IMG/VR virus record: IMGVR_UViG_3300042922_001182
Location: 1 to 64,000 of that record
Source of the DNA: a virus
Direction: 5' to 3' (one strand)
Length of the DNA: 64,000 nt
How positions within the stretch are numbered: position 1 is the first letter of the stretch; the number at the start of each line of letters is the position of its first letter. The translations under genes were made by a program, and so were the position numbers. Shown here one piece after another: positions 43,378 through 51,686 of this stretch. Below the pieces are notes generated by a model that worked only from the letters and a program-made list of their open reading frames with translations, did no database searches and had not been told where the DNA came from.

Positions 43378-43719
43378 ATGCTGTTCAACCAACCCAACCA
43401 GGGCGGTAGGCTCATCCTGCCCGGTGCCCACATCGAGCACCCCACCGGTAAGACCGTGTCCATCAACCTCGTCCTGCCCCCGGGCGTGGAGCCCCCCGAG
43501 AAGATCGACGCCGAGACGGCGGCCGTCCTGGCTTTCCAGGCCTTCAACTTCCAGGCCATCGTGGAGTACGCGGTCAACGAGGCCGTCCTGGCCGAGAGGG
43601 AGGCGTGCGCCAAGCTGATCGAGGGCCACCCGGCGGCCTCCTCCGCCAGCACCTCGACCGCCGTGGCAAGGTTGGCCGAGGCCATCCGCCAGCGCGTCCA
43701 GCCGGAGGAGGTCCAATGA
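43378..43719 (+). CDS. Hypothetical protein
   Basis: A 113-residue protein (MLFNQPNQGGRLILPGAHIE...), ATG behind AGAGGAGAAAG. The N-terminal part is beta-rich, and the C-terminal part is an Ala/Glu-rich helix (FQAIVEYAVNEAVLAEREACAKLI). Its stop overlaps the next start (ATGA). No family recognised. Confidence 0.65.
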   Translation: MLFNQPNQGGRLILPGAHIEHPTGKTVSINLVLPPGVEPPEKIDAETAAVLAFQAFNFQAIVEYAVNEAVLAEREACAKLIEGHPAASSASTSTAVARLAEAIRQRVQPEEVQ

Positions 43720-44048
43720 TCGAGGGTATCCAGGTCGGCTTCCCACTGGGTAAGATGGTCCTCCGAGTGAAGGGCAACACCATCGCCGGGGAATGCCCCA
43801 TGGGCCCGGTTAGCGGCACGCTGTCGGACGAGGGTGTACTCCTGGAGGGCCGTGGGTTCAGCGTCCGCCTGACCCTGGAGGAGTTCGCCCTGCTCGCCGG
43901 GAACAAGCTCATGTACGACGCCTCCTGGAAGATCGCGGAGACCAAGCTGAGCGAGCTTCCGTTCCGCAACCAGCTCTTCATGACCTTCAGGCAGGGCGCG
44001 GAATTCCTGGCGAAGAAACTTAGGAGGATCTCCGGCTATGATCATTAA
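43716..44048 (+). CDS. Hypothetical protein
   Basis: A 110-residue protein (MIEGIQVGFPLGKMVLRV...) coupled to the upstream gene through ATGA and overlapping the downstream amidase start by 11 bases. It looks like a compact beta-sandwich followed by a helical tail. No family was recognised; tight coupling suggests that the three genes act as a unit. Confidence 0.65.
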   Translation: MIEGIQVGFPLGKMVLRVKGNTIAGECPMGPVSGTLSDEGVLLEGRGFSVRLTLEEFALLAGNKLMYDASWKIAETKLSELPFRNQLFMTFRQGAEFLAKKLRRISGYDH

Positions 44049-44757
44049 GAACGTCGACACCAAGGGCAAGCGCTACGCCGACATCACCCACCTGTTCGGG
44101 GAGCGCCTGGTCACCATCAACGGCCACATGGCGGTGGACCTCCACGCGGCCAACAAGCAGAAGCACGAGGGGCGCGGTCGCGCCAAGTGCGTCACCTTCC
44201 ACTGGCTGGCGACCGACTGGGACTGCGCCTACGACGACTACGACTACGTCATCGTCTTCTGCTCGAAGACCCGCAAGGTCTACGTCCTCAAGTGCGTGAA
44301 GAGCGGCGACAAGCCTCAGCACTGCTGGGGCCGCAACAGCAACACCATCGCCATCGGCCTAGCCGGTATGCACGGCGCGAGCGGCCCCAACGCCCTCGGC
44401 CGCTACGCCATCCAGGACGAGCAGCTCTGGATCGCCGCCCAGCTGGCCGGTGAGATCTGCGCTATGAAGGGCATCGACCCCCACCAGCTGGTCGAGATGC
44501 CCGAGCTCAAGTGCAACAGGGCGCAGACCGTGATCAGCCCGACCGGCAAGACCATCATGGTCCCCGCGATCAACGACCACGCCCTGTTCGCCAAGCACGA
44601 CGGCTACGGCAACGCCCGCTGGGACTGCACCCCCTACATCGCCAAGCTCCGCAAGGACGCCACCCGCGTCTACGACGAGCTGAAGGGCGCGTCCAAGGGA
44701 GTCAAGAAGCTGGGCACCGACGACGCCCGCTCCTTCGAGTTCGCCGAGATCCTGTGA
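44038..44757 (+). CDS. T7-lysozyme/PGRP-like N-acetylmuramoyl-L-alanine amidase
   Basis: A 239-residue protein with the amidase_2/PGRP fold. CVTFHWLATDWD carries the first zinc His, DYDYVIVFCSKTRKVYVLK matches the 'YHFII..DG.V' strand pair, NSNTIAIGLAGM matches 'HN..IGV.LVG', and AKHDGYGNARWDC supplies the second His and Cys ligands as in T7 lysozyme (His-X7-9-Cys). It cleaves the amide between muramic acid and the peptide stem, so it is a candidate endolysin. No signal peptide; export would need a holin. T7 lysozyme also inhibits its phage polymerase; no evidence for that here. Confidence 0.8.
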   Translation: MIIKNVDTKGKRYADITHLFGERLVTINGHMAVDLHAANKQKHEGRGRAKCVTFHWLATDWDCAYDDYDYVIVFCSKTRKVYVLKCVKSGDKPQHCWGRNSNTIAIGLAGMHGASGPNALGRYAIQDEQLWIAAQLAGEICAMKGIDPHQLVEMPELKCNRAQTVISPTGKTIMVPAINDHALFAKHDGYGNARWDCTPYIAKLRKDATRVYDELKGASKGVKKLGTDDARSFEFAEIL

Positions 44758-44764
44758 TCCCGAT

Positions 44765-44790
44765 GCCCCATCCCCGCCAGGGGATGGGGC
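44765..44790 (+). terminator. Hairpin terminator after the amidase gene
   Basis: GCCCCATCCCC and GGGGATGGGGC form an 11-bp stem with loop GCCA, six bases after the stop codon. A new promoter element follows directly. Confidence 0.75.
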
Positions 44791-44797
44791 GTTCGAC

Positions 44798-44819
44798 CAC
44801 ATATTATAGGGGTGCACCC
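44798..44819 (+). promoter_or_regulatory. Phage promoter element with start-site palindrome
   Basis: CACATATTATAG (44798-44809) is an excellent copy of the AT-rich element and is directly followed by the 10-bp palindrome GGGTGCACCC (44810-44819) where transcription would begin. It would drive the TTG-started gene at 44839. No -35 sequence is present 17 bp upstream. Confidence 0.7.
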
Positions 44820-44838
44820 ATCAGAAAGGAGTGGAACC

Positions 44839-45258
44839 TTGATCCACATTCTCAGCTCCGGTGACGCCGCCACGCTGCTAGTGGAGAAGCGCGTCGACAA
44901 GGCGCTCATGCTTGAGGAGATGGAGCTCCGTCAGAGAATCTCCTTCAACACCGACAAGCTGGACGGCCTCCGGACCATCATCTTCGACAGCCAGGAGGAG
45001 TTCTCCACCTTCCGCTGCTGGACCGAGGACCCCGACAAGGAGATCATCTACGAGGCCATCGAGGACGCCGGTAACGGGAAGTTCACCAGAATCCGGGCCT
45101 ACGTCCAGAGGGTCGGCAACGTCCACTACATCGTCAGGGCCAACGATATCGAGGCCAAGCTATCGGTCTTCTTCAACCTCCATCACGCCTCTCGGAGCCC
45201 CATGTGGCGGGCCCTGGCAGCGAATTGCACCCTCAAGGGCCTGCCCGAGCCCGACTAG
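44839..45258 (+). CDS. Hypothetical protein
   Basis: A 139-residue protein. TTG at 44839 is chosen because AGAAAGGAG lies eight bases upstream; the ATG at 44812 falls inside the promoter and start-site region. It begins (L)IHILSSGDAATLLVEKRVDKAL and has mixed alpha/beta character. No known domain. It is the first gene of a short transcript that includes the 75-residue gene at 45303. Confidence 0.65.
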   Translation: MIHILSSGDAATLLVEKRVDKALMLEEMELRQRISFNTDKLDGLRTIIFDSQEEFSTFRCWTEDPDKEIIYEAIEDAGNGKFTRIRAYVQRVGNVHYIVRANDIEAKLSVFFNLHHASRSPMWRALAANCTLKGLPEPD

Positions 45259-45263
45259 GAACA

Positions 45264-45284
45264 CTAGATCGTTAAAAGATCTAG
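45264..45284 (+). terminator. Small AT-rich hairpin between genes
   Basis: CTAGATC/GATCTAG, a 7-bp stem with loop GTTAAAA. It may be a processing or weak pausing site between two co-transcribed genes. Confidence 0.4.
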
Positions 45285-45302
45285 CAAACCTGGAGGTGAA
45301 CC

Positions 45303-45530
45303 ATGCCGATGACAGAGGAACAGGCCCGCGCCATGAAGACCGGGGACCTCGTCCGGGAGGACGAGACCGGAGGCCTGTGGGAGCTCGTGGCCCGCATCGT
45401 TCCATACCCCGATATGGAGAACGAGCTGACCGGCTACGTGCGTCTGAACAGCGACAAGGAGACCCTCAAGCACTTCAGCAGGGACTCGCTGGAGCGATAC
45501 ACCCCCGTACTTCCATCTAAGAGGAAGTGA
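45303..45530 (+). CDS. Small protein with SH3-like or Tudor-like pattern
   Basis: A 75-residue protein (MPMTEEQARAMKTGDLV), ATG after CTGGAGG. The stretch MKTGDLVREDETGGLWELVA followed by LTGYVRLNSDKETLKHFS looks like a small beta-barrel of the SH3/KOW type. This is inferred from strand spacing only. It ends five bases before a terminator. Confidence 0.6.
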   Translation: MPMTEEQARAMKTGDLVREDETGGLWELVARIVPYPDMENELTGYVRLNSDKETLKHFSRDSLERYTPVLPSKRK

Positions 45531-45535
45531 CCATA

Positions 45536-45560
45536 GGCCCAACGCCCAAGGCGTTGGGCC
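45536..45560 (+). terminator. Hairpin terminator
   Basis: GGCCCAACGCC and GGCGTTGGGCC pair perfectly over 11 bp with loop CAA, followed by GGTTTAATCC. Confidence 0.7.
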
Positions 45561-45589
45561 GGTTTAATCCGCGAGGAGTCGCGGGAACT

Positions 45590-45601
45590 ACGCATTATGC
45601 C
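45590..45601 (+). promoter_or_regulatory. Promoter-like element ACGCATTATGCC
   Basis: ACGCATTATGCC between a terminator and the transglycosylase gene resembles the AT-rich element (ACATTAT core) with GC replacing AT at two places. It lies about 35 bases before the GTG start. Confidence 0.4.
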
Positions 45602-45634
45602 TATGGCACAAGCGTAGGAAGGAGAAATGCAACA

Positions 45635-46333
45635 GTGAACGCAAGAACACCGCACTACCGACAGCAGCTGTCCATATGGCTCCTGGCCGTGCTTCTGTCC
45701 CTCGCCCTCTTCGGGGTGGTGGGGCACACGCTGAACCAGAGCCGCCCGGAGCCCGTCAGGCCCGCCCCCGTGGACGGCCCCAGGCCCAAGGACACGCCCA
45801 AGGTGGTGCCCATCCCGTCCGTCCTCCCCAAGCCCAAGCCCCGGCCGCACGGCCCCGTCTGGGAGTACGTCTACAGCAGCACGGTGGAGCACCAGGGGAG
45901 GGGCAAGGCCCGCGAGAAGGCCGACATGTACGCCCTGCCCATCTACACCAAGGCCGTCAAGTACCGGATCAGCCCGATCCTGGTGGCGTCCCTGGTGAAG
46001 ACCGAGAGCCACTTCGACCGGTTCGCCGTGTCCAGCGCGGGGGCCCTCGGTCTAGCGCAGATCATGCCGTTCCACTTCGAGTCGCACGGCTACAGCCTCT
46101 CCAGGTGGAAGGACCCGTGGGTCAACATGGAGATCAGCTGCAGGCTGCTGCACGGCTTCCGCAGGGACCTGAGCAAGAGGTTCCCGGGGTCGTCGGACCT
46201 GGCGGTGAAGAACATGATGCTCGTGGCCTACAACATGGGCCAGGGCGCGGTGGTCAACCGGGGGATCCGGAGCAGCCACTACAGCAGGACGGTCATCCGC
46301 GACGCCAAGCCGAGACCGGTCAAGTACATCTGA
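45635..46333 (+). CDS. Membrane-anchored lytic transglycosylase (SLT domain)
   Basis: A 232-residue protein starting at GTG with GTAGGAAGGAG upstream. An N-terminal transmembrane segment (about residues 12-30, LSIWLLAVLLSLALFGVVG) is followed by a Pro/Lys-rich linker (36-75) and an SLT domain: Glu124 in VASLVKTESHFDRFA, SAGALGLAQIMPFHF, and AYNMGQGAVV near the end. This domain cuts the glycan strand next to muramic acid, forming the 1,6-anhydro product. The anchor places it outside the inner membrane; roles could be wall opening in DNA entry or lysis. Terminator follows. Confidence 0.88.
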   Translation: MNARTPHYRQQLSIWLLAVLLSLALFGVVGHTLNQSRPEPVRPAPVDGPRPKDTPKVVPIPSVLPKPKPRPHGPVWEYVYSSTVEHQGRGKAREKADMYALPIYTKAVKYRISPILVASLVKTESHFDRFAVSSAGALGLAQIMPFHFESHGYSLSRWKDPWVNMEISCRLLHGFRRDLSKRFPGSSDLAVKNMMLVAYNMGQGAVVNRGIRSSHYSRTVIRDAKPRPVKYI

Positions 46334-46340
46334 TTTTACA

Positions 46341-46370
46341 GGGGAACGCCGAAAGGCGTTCCCCGCTTTT
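46341..46370 (+). terminator. Intrinsic terminator with GAAA loop
   Basis: GGGGAACGCC and GGCGTTCCCC, a 10-bp stem closed by a GAAA tetraloop, then GCTTTTCG. Confidence 0.85.
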
Positions 46371-46393
46371 CGTTCCTAAGAAGGAGGACCACC

Positions 46394-46972
46394 GTGTCCA
46401 AGATTACCGAAGTCTACATCCTCAACACCGGCGTCCGTCTCGCAGCCATCAGCGCCCTCGCCGAAGGGATGTCGGAGGGCCTGAAGGCGAAAATCAAGGA
46501 CGTCGCGGAGGCGCTCAGCAGCGAGTCCAAGCAGATCGCTGAGATGGTCAAATCCCCCGAACCGTACCTCGGGCTTGACAACCTCCCCGATGGCACCAAG
46601 TCGCTCGTCTTCTGCGTGGCCCCTCAGATGGCCGTCGGGGAGATCGGCGGGATCAACGCGTCTGTCACCGCCTACGCCACCCAGGATCAGAACGAGATCG
46701 AGGAGGACGAAGCCGAAGAGCTGGCCGATGGCCTCAGCTGCGTCCAGACTGCCGAAGAGGTCCTGGACTTCGTCAGCTACATCCCCGACCCCTGGGAGCC
46801 CGGCGTGGACGGAGTCCCCTACGGCGACATCGTCTCCGCCCTCAAGCCCGAGGTCATGGAGAAGGTGGAGAGCGGCGAAATCCTGCTCCTCTGGGGCGGC
46901 AGCTGGGGCGTCGGCGTCGAGGAGATCGAGCCGGGCGGCGTCTACGAGTTCGGCTTCGACGAGGACAGCTAG
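46394..46972 (+). CDS. Hypothetical acidic protein, paralog of 47261-47851
   Basis: A 192-residue protein starting at GTG behind AAGGAGG. N-terminal helices (GMSEGLKAKIKDVAEALS) precede a beta-rich C-terminal domain. LDNLPDGTKSLVFCVAPQ, PDPWEPGVDGVPYGDIVSAL and VESGEILLLWGGSWG with IEPGGVYEFGFDED align with EDVPEEMGSLVFGADRQ, PDPWKAENISYEQVVAIL and LEEGTLELYWYTGGR with MEPGKLYPFGENDD of the product at 47261-47851. The two are therefore members of one family. Function unknown. Confidence 0.72.
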   Translation: MSKITEVYILNTGVRLAAISALAEGMSEGLKAKIKDVAEALSSESKQIAEMVKSPEPYLGLDNLPDGTKSLVFCVAPQMAVGEIGGINASVTAYATQDQNEIEEDEAEELADGLSCVQTAEEVLDFVSYIPDPWEPGVDGVPYGDIVSALKPEVMEKVESGEILLLWGGSWGVGVEEIEPGGVYEFGFDEDS

Positions 46973-46973
46973 G

Positions 46974-47264
46974 ATGAGGGAGGGGAAGGAGCACTTCTGG
47001 TACACCCTGCTGGCGTCCGTCCCGGAGACCTACGACCAGCGCCACATCGACATCCTGATCCGCCGCCTTAACTCCAAGGGGGTCCACGTCACCCTGAAGA
47101 CCATCGACAAGAACCTCACCGGGATGGAGAGGTCCTACGTGGTCGCCACCGACGCGTGGACGCGCATGGACAACATCGAGCGGATCGCCGCCATCATGAA
47201 GAAGGAGGGGCTCAAGCCCTTCCTTCACACCCTCGTCAAGAAAGGAAGCTACAGGCCGTTATGA
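46974..47264 (+). CDS. Small hypothetical protein between paralogs
   Basis: A 96-residue protein (MREGKEHFWYTLLASVP...), start one base after the previous stop, end overlapping the next start (ATGA). The region RHIDILIRRLNSKGVHVTLKTIDKNL looks like a winged-helix or helix-turn-helix core, so DNA binding is possible. Not assigned to a family. Confidence 0.65.
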   Translation: MREGKEHFWYTLLASVPETYDQRHIDILIRRLNSKGVHVTLKTIDKNLTGMERSYVVATDAWTRMDNIERIAAIMKKEGLKPFLHTLVKKGSYRPL

Positions 47265-47851
47265 GCAACGAAGAAGAGAAGATCGTCCCCGAGACCCAGA
47301 AGTTCATGAACCGGGAGCAGCTGGAGGGTGTCGGCAAGCAGCTCGACGACATCGCCAGCACCCTGGAGCGGATGGGCAAGCTCCCCACCACCATGGGCGA
47401 CCTCCGGGAGGCCGCCGAGAAGCTCCTCCTGAAGTCCCGCGACATCGAGCAGGTCATGGAGATGGCCTTCAGCTCGAACCCCATCGTCACCAGCGAGGAC
47501 GTCCCGGAGGAGATGGGGTCCCTCGTCTTCGGCGCCGACCGCCAGAACAACTTCCCGGGTGGGGTGTCGTTCACCGCCTACGGGTACGATTCGGGGAAGT
47601 CGGTCGGCAAGGACTCCCCCGACTTCGAGATCGAGCCGGTCTTCAACGGGGCGTGCGACCGCTGGCCCGACCCCTGGAAAGCGGAGAACATCAGCTACGA
47701 GCAGGTCGTGGCGATTCTCTCCGAGGAACTGCGGAAGCGCCTGGAGGAGGGCACCCTGGAGCTGTACTGGTACACCGGCGGCCGGAAGGACACCCGCACC
47801 CGGATGGAGCCTGGCAAGCTCTACCCGTTCGGCGAGAACGACGACACCTAG
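47261..47851 (+). CDS. Hypothetical acidic protein, paralog of 46394-46972
   Basis: A 196-residue protein (MSNEEEKIVPETQKFMN...). The N-terminus is a helical bundle (KQLDDIASTLERMGKLPTTM) and the C-terminal domain is shared with the product at 46394-46972, including the PDPW motif and the closing (I/M)EPG..Y.FG(F/E).(E)D segment. It is translationally coupled to the upstream gene. Function unknown. Confidence 0.72.
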   Translation: MSNEEEKIVPETQKFMNREQLEGVGKQLDDIASTLERMGKLPTTMGDLREAAEKLLLKSRDIEQVMEMAFSSNPIVTSEDVPEEMGSLVFGADRQNNFPGGVSFTAYGYDSGKSVGKDSPDFEIEPVFNGACDRWPDPWKAENISYEQVVAILSEELRKRLEEGTLELYWYTGGRKDTRTRMEPGKLYPFGENDDT

Positions 47852-47866
47852 GAAGGAAGAATCAGC

Positions 47867-48418
47867 ATGACCGATAAGGCATACATCCTCCGCCCCAACG
47901 GGGGGAAGCTCATGAACAAGGGCGACGGCCACGATATGGGTATCAAGAAGGGGAAGGTGTACCCCACCAAGGAACAGCGCCTGGCGCTGGACCTGGCGAT
48001 CCAGAAGCTCGGCTGGAAGCCCCTCAACTGGAACGAGGACGGGTCCCTTAGCCTCGGAGGGAAGGTGGTCGCCTCCTTCATCGACCTCAACCACGAGGAC
48101 CCCGCGAAGTCGGATCATTACGTCGAGATCCAGTACACCAACAAGTTCAAAGCAGACGAGCTCTGGGAGATGATCGAGGTCAGCAGCGCCAGCGGCAACC
48201 CGCCGCACACCTACACCTACAGCCTGGAGGAAGAGGACAACTCCTACTTCTGCTTCATGCTCAACGAGGCCAAGGATGGTCTGGTTCACAACCCGGTGTG
48301 GGACAGCTGCAGCACCGACGAGACCATCGAGGAGTACGGCGTCGCGGTGGACACCGACATGGGCAGCGAAGACACTCTCAAGGTGGCCGCCAAGGCCGCC
48401 AAGAAGCTAATCAGCTGA
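47867..48418 (+). CDS. Hypothetical protein, paralog of 516-1064
   Basis: A 183-residue protein, ATG after TAGGAAGGAAG. KGKVYPTKEQRLALDLAIQ, KLGWKPLNWNEDGSL and GGKVV align with the product at 516-1064, while the C-terminal halves differ more. It ends a four-gene run of small acidic proteins, closed by a terminator. Function unknown; duplicates kept in two distant operons suggest both are useful. Confidence 0.72.
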   Translation: MTDKAYILRPNGGKLMNKGDGHDMGIKKGKVYPTKEQRLALDLAIQKLGWKPLNWNEDGSLSLGGKVVASFIDLNHEDPAKSDHYVEIQYTNKFKADELWEMIEVSSASGNPPHTYTYSLEEEDNSYFCFMLNEAKDGLVHNPVWDSCSTDETIEEYGVAVDTDMGSEDTLKVAAKAAKKLIS

Positions 48419-48422
48419 AACG

Positions 48423-48453
48423 GAGGGAGCCCCGGCGGCTCCCTCTTTTTTTC
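48423..48453 (+). terminator. Intrinsic terminator
   Basis: GAGGGAGCC/GGCTCCCTC, a 9-bp stem with a five-base loop, followed by a run of eight T. Confidence 0.9.
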
Positions 48454-48528
48454 TGCGCTCCTGTGCATGACGCGCAAAACCGAGGGGGAACCAAACGATA
48501 GCGAAACCCCCCAACACAGGAGGATGAA

Positions 48529-50880
48529 ATGTCCAACATCACCAAGGTGTCCACCACCGTCGGCGGCCAGCCCGCCGTCCTGCTCCACATCTCCCACAAG
48601 CAGGAGGAGCAGGTGAAGGAGGAGGTGAGCGTCGACTCCCTGCACTTCATCGAGATCGTGGACCGGTCCTACTCCATGAGCGGCAACCTGCGGGAGCTGG
48701 GCAACCACGTCTACCAGTCCACCCAGGCGATGGGCCCGAACGACCGCTTCAGCCTCATCTGGTTCGCCGGTGAGGGCCAGTACCGCACCGTCTTCAAGGG
48801 CGCGAAGCGGGACGACGAGGGCCTGCGGGTCATGATCGACGAGATCATCAGCCCGGTGGGCCTGACCTGCTTCTCGGAGTCGCTCCAGGAGGCCGAGGTC
48901 ATCATGAAGGAGCTGGCGAAGCTCTGCCCCAACTTCGTCCTCGGCCTCTTCACCGACGGCGAGCCCGTCGTCTCGTGGGGCGCCGCCGAGGAGATGAAGC
49001 GCTGCCTCGACATCGCCGCCCGCATCGGCGGCACCGCCCTCGCCCTGAACTGCATCGGCTACGGCTACAACTACGACATGGACTTCCTCAAGGGCCTGTC
49101 GGCCAAGACCCAGTTCGGCCAGGCCGTCCACAGCTCCAAGATCGAGGACTTCACGGAGATCTTCCGCCACAACTACGAGCGCGTCTCGGACCTGGTGGTG
49201 GACACCCTGGACGTGGTCGGCCCCAGCTGCGACGACATCGTCTACATCGGCTCCAAGAACTCCAAGCTGACCGTCAACAAGCTCGGCGACGGCAACGTCA
49301 ACCGGCTGCACCTCACCGCCCTCGACAAGCGCAAGAACCAGGTCCTCCTGGTCCTCCGGCCCGGCGGCGACGGCAAGGTCAACGGCCTCGTCGAATACAA
49401 CGGTGCCACCATCGACGTCAACTCCCTCAAGGAGGGCAAGCTGCGCGAGGACACCCTCCGCAACGCCCTCTACGCCTACGCCCACGAGCTGTACTACGCC
49501 GGACGCCGTCAGGAGGCCCTGGACGTGCTCGCCCACGACCTCGGCGACAGGTTCCTGGTCGACTCCCAGTTCCAGGCGTTCACCCGCGACGAGGTCGCCG
49601 AGCACAGCGCGAAGCTTCGCAAGGCGGCTTTCGACACCAAGGCCCGCTTCCTCGGCGGCACCTGCTCCAAGGACTACCTACCCGCAGCCGACGCCCCGTG
49701 CGTCTACGGCCTGCTGCGCACCCTGGCGGCCAGCTCCCGTGCCTGGTACCTCCCGGACGAGAAGGGCTACAAGCGCATCGGCCTCAAGGCCGTCGACTCC
49801 TACAACCTGTTCAAGGCGGACGTCTCGCACGTCCCGATGGCCCCCTTCAGCGACCTCGTGTTCAACGAGGAGCACCTGAACGTCTCCCTCCGCTGGTCCA
49901 AGCAGGGCACGGTCGCCATCAACCCCAGGACCGCCGAGCGCGTCGGCCTCCCCACCGACTTCCCCACCCAGATCTACCGCGTCCACACGGTGGTCAAGGA
50001 CGGCGAGCTGCACACCCCCCGCATCTGGGCGGTCGTCGGCGAGGACGTGATGGAGATCCTGGACACCGTCTACCCCGGGATCGTCCTCAAGACGTCCCCG
50101 TCCGCTAACGTCGACAGGAACGACTTCAAGGGCAAGGACGGCTCGGTCGAGGCCGGGTTCGACGTCCCCTACCACGACGTCTTCCTGGACCTGTCGGTGC
50201 TCCCCGTCATCAACCGCTCCTACCTGGAGAGCAGTCGGGACACCCGCTCCGTTCTCGCCCAGGTCGTCCACCTCAACGAGCTCAAGGCCGAGCAGAAGGT
50301 GCTGAAGCACTACCTGAAGGCCATGACCGAGGCCACCAACGTCGCGAAGGACCGCGTCGGCGGCGGCTACAACAAGGAGCAGATGGAGGTCCTGCTGGAG
50401 AACGGTCTCGATTACAGCCTGAACTACAGCGGCGTCAAGCGCGAGGTCGAGAAGAAGAACGAGGAGGACTTCTACGAGATCCGCACCCTGACCCTCCAGC
50501 TCGCCGGGTGGTCCAGCCTCCCGAAGGTCGAGGACGTGATCGCGTCCCTGGACGGCGTCTCCGGCAAGAAGCTCAACGGCCCCGGCACCCAGATGGCCAA
50601 GATCATCGAGGAGCTGCGCTCGGAGGAGGTCGCCCTCGACAAGAAGCCCACCGTGGAGCAGTCGCGCTTCATCGAGGGATGCCTGAGGACGGTCAAGAAC
50701 TCCATCCTGCGCACCAGCGCGGATCTGGCCGCCATGAAGCTCGCCAAGGTGTTGACCGGCGATTGGTTCGACGGCGCCGTCCCCAACGACAAGGGTCAGT
50801 ACGTCTTCGCCTCCGACATCGGCGGCGTCGAGCGCCAGCTCGTGATCAAGGCAGGTCGCGAGAAGCAGTACTTCTCCTAA
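48529..50880 (+). CDS. Large von Willebrand factor A (VWA) domain protein
   Basis: A 783-residue protein with an N-terminal VWA domain (about residues 37-215). The metal-ion-dependent adhesion site is complete: Asp45-X-Ser47-X-Ser49 (DRSYSMSG), Thr113 (GLTCFSESL) and Asp143 (FTDGEP). The remaining 550 residues form unassigned beta-rich and helical domains with a long helical region (about 580-690). VWA domains hold protein complexes together through a bound divalent metal. No MoxR-type ATPase partner is nearby. It forms its own unit between two terminators, has no signal peptide and has highly GC-optimised codons, suggesting strong expression in the cytoplasm. Confidence 0.85.
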   Translation: MSNITKVSTTVGGQPAVLLHISHKQEEQVKEEVSVDSLHFIEIVDRSYSMSGNLRELGNHVYQSTQAMGPNDRFSLIWFAGEGQYRTVFKGAKRDDEGLRVMIDEIISPVGLTCFSESLQEAEVIMKELAKLCPNFVLGLFTDGEPVVSWGAAEEMKRCLDIAARIGGTALALNCIGYGYNYDMDFLKGLSAKTQFGQAVHSSKIEDFTEIFRHNYERVSDLVVDTLDVVGPSCDDIVYIGSKNSKLTVNKLGDGNVNRLHLTALDKRKNQVLLVLRPGGDGKVNGLVEYNGATIDVNSLKEGKLREDTLRNALYAYAHELYYAGRRQEALDVLAHDLGDRFLVDSQFQAFTRDEVAEHSAKLRKAAFDTKARFLGGTCSKDYLPAADAPCVYGLLRTLAASSRAWYLPDEKGYKRIGLKAVDSYNLFKADVSHVPMAPFSDLVFNEEHLNVSLRWSKQGTVAINPRTAERVGLPTDFPTQIYRVHTVVKDGELHTPRIWAVVGEDVMEILDTVYPGIVLKTSPSANVDRNDFKGKDGSVEAGFDVPYHDVFLDLSVLPVINRSYLESSRDTRSVLAQVVHLNELKAEQKVLKHYLKAMTEATNVAKDRVGGGYNKEQMEVLLENGLDYSLNYSGVKREVEKKNEEDFYEIRTLTLQLAGWSSLPKVEDVIASLDGVSGKKLNGPGTQMAKIIEELRSEEVALDKKPTVEQSRFIEGCLRTVKNSILRTSADLAAMKLAKVLTGDWFDGAVPNDKGQYVFASDIGGVERQLVIKAGREKQYFS

Positions 50881-50888
50881 GGATTCAT

Positions 50889-50924
50889 CGGGAATCGCCC
50901 TAGGGGCGATTCCCGTCTTCCTTT
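50889..50924 (+). terminator. Intrinsic terminator after the VWA gene
   Basis: CGGGAATCGCC and GGCGATTCCCG, an 11-bp stem with a short CTAGG-type loop, followed by TCTTCCTTTTC. Confidence 0.85.
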
Positions 50925-50930
50925 TCAAAC

Positions 50931-50945
50931 GCACATTATTAGAGT
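50931..50945 (+). promoter_or_regulatory. Phage promoter element GCACATTATTAG
   Basis: GCACATTATTAG follows the terminator directly and precedes the GTG at 50967 by 25 bases. It matches the element at 44798, 53313, 58111 and 63461 and would drive the five-gene operon 50967-53265. Confidence 0.65.
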
Positions 50946-50966
50946 GACCGCAGGAAGGAAAACCAA

Positions 50967-51329
50967 GTGGAGCGAGAATCCCATCTTCCCGAGGGGTCTC
51001 CTGTCACCGAGGAGGAGATCACCCGATACACGACGGCCCAGTGCTGGGTCCTGGCGTGGCACCTGGCGCGGGAGATCCCCGCCCCGTACCAGCCCGCGAT
51101 CGTCGACTTCGACGAGCACGTCCTCGTGCAGATAGGCGGCGAAGACATGTACCTGGATGTGACCGGCATGCATACGAAGGCAGAGCTGAGCGGGTTCTGG
51201 GAGCTGTCGCACAGGATGCACCCGATAGCCTACGACCTCACCCCGCACATCATCCCGGACCAGAGCCACCCGGAGAACGAGCGGGCCAGAGAGGTAGCAA
51301 GAAAATTGATAGCGTACTATCTCAAATAG
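50967..51329 (+). CDS. Hypothetical protein, first of a five-gene operon
   Basis: A 120-residue protein starting at GTG behind CAGGAAGGA. Features: TEEEITRYTTAQCWVLAWHLARE helix, then VDFDEHVLVQIGGEDMYLDVTGMHT, a beta hairpin with a D-V-T-G turn. No family recognised. Short spacing to the next gene marks an operon. Confidence 0.65.
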   Translation: MERESHLPEGSPVTEEEITRYTTAQCWVLAWHLAREIPAPYQPAIVDFDEHVLVQIGGEDMYLDVTGMHTKAELSGFWELSHRMHPIAYDLTPHIIPDQSHPENERAREVARKLIAYYLK

Positions 51330-51344
51330 AAAGGAGATACGAAG

Positions 51345-51686
51345 ATGGAAGACACTCAGACCATCTCCAGCAACGCCAGGCTGGTGATGAAGCAGTTCCT
51401 CGAAAGTTGGCGCGAGGAGATGTTCAAGCTCTTCGGGTCCTACGAGCTCGATGACTACGTCTCCGCGAGCTTCGTCCAGGAGAGCAGCAAGCTCATCGAG
51501 TTCGAGTACCGCTTCCAGGACGGGGGCGACCAGGCGCAGATCGTGGCGACCACCGCCCGCATCCGCCTGTGCACCAACGGCCCCGCCCTCAAGAACGCGG
51601 ACACCCTGGGGCGCTCCTACGCGCGACTGGCGAACGCCTACTACGCCGCACAGGAAGACCACTGCGAGGTGGCACCGTGGCAGTGA
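51345..51686 (+). CDS. Hypothetical protein
   Basis: A 113-residue protein (MEDTQTISSNARLVMKQF...), ATG behind AAAGGAGATACGAAG. Two helices flank a beta sheet (KLIEFEYRFQDGG, QAQIVATTARIRLC). It overlaps the next gene by 10 bases. Function unknown. Confidence 0.65.
   Translation: MEDTQTISSNARLVMKQFLESWREEMFKLFGSYELDDYVSASFVQESSKLIEFEYRFQDGGDQAQIVATTARIRLCTNGPALKNADTLGRSYARLANAYYAAQEDHCEVAPWQ

Noticed and set aside
43605-43715. Upstream extension of the gene starting at 43716
   Set aside because: The longer frame overlaps the previous gene and has Arg/Gly/Pro-rich shadow composition; the ATGA junction at 43716 is the normal coupling used in this genome.
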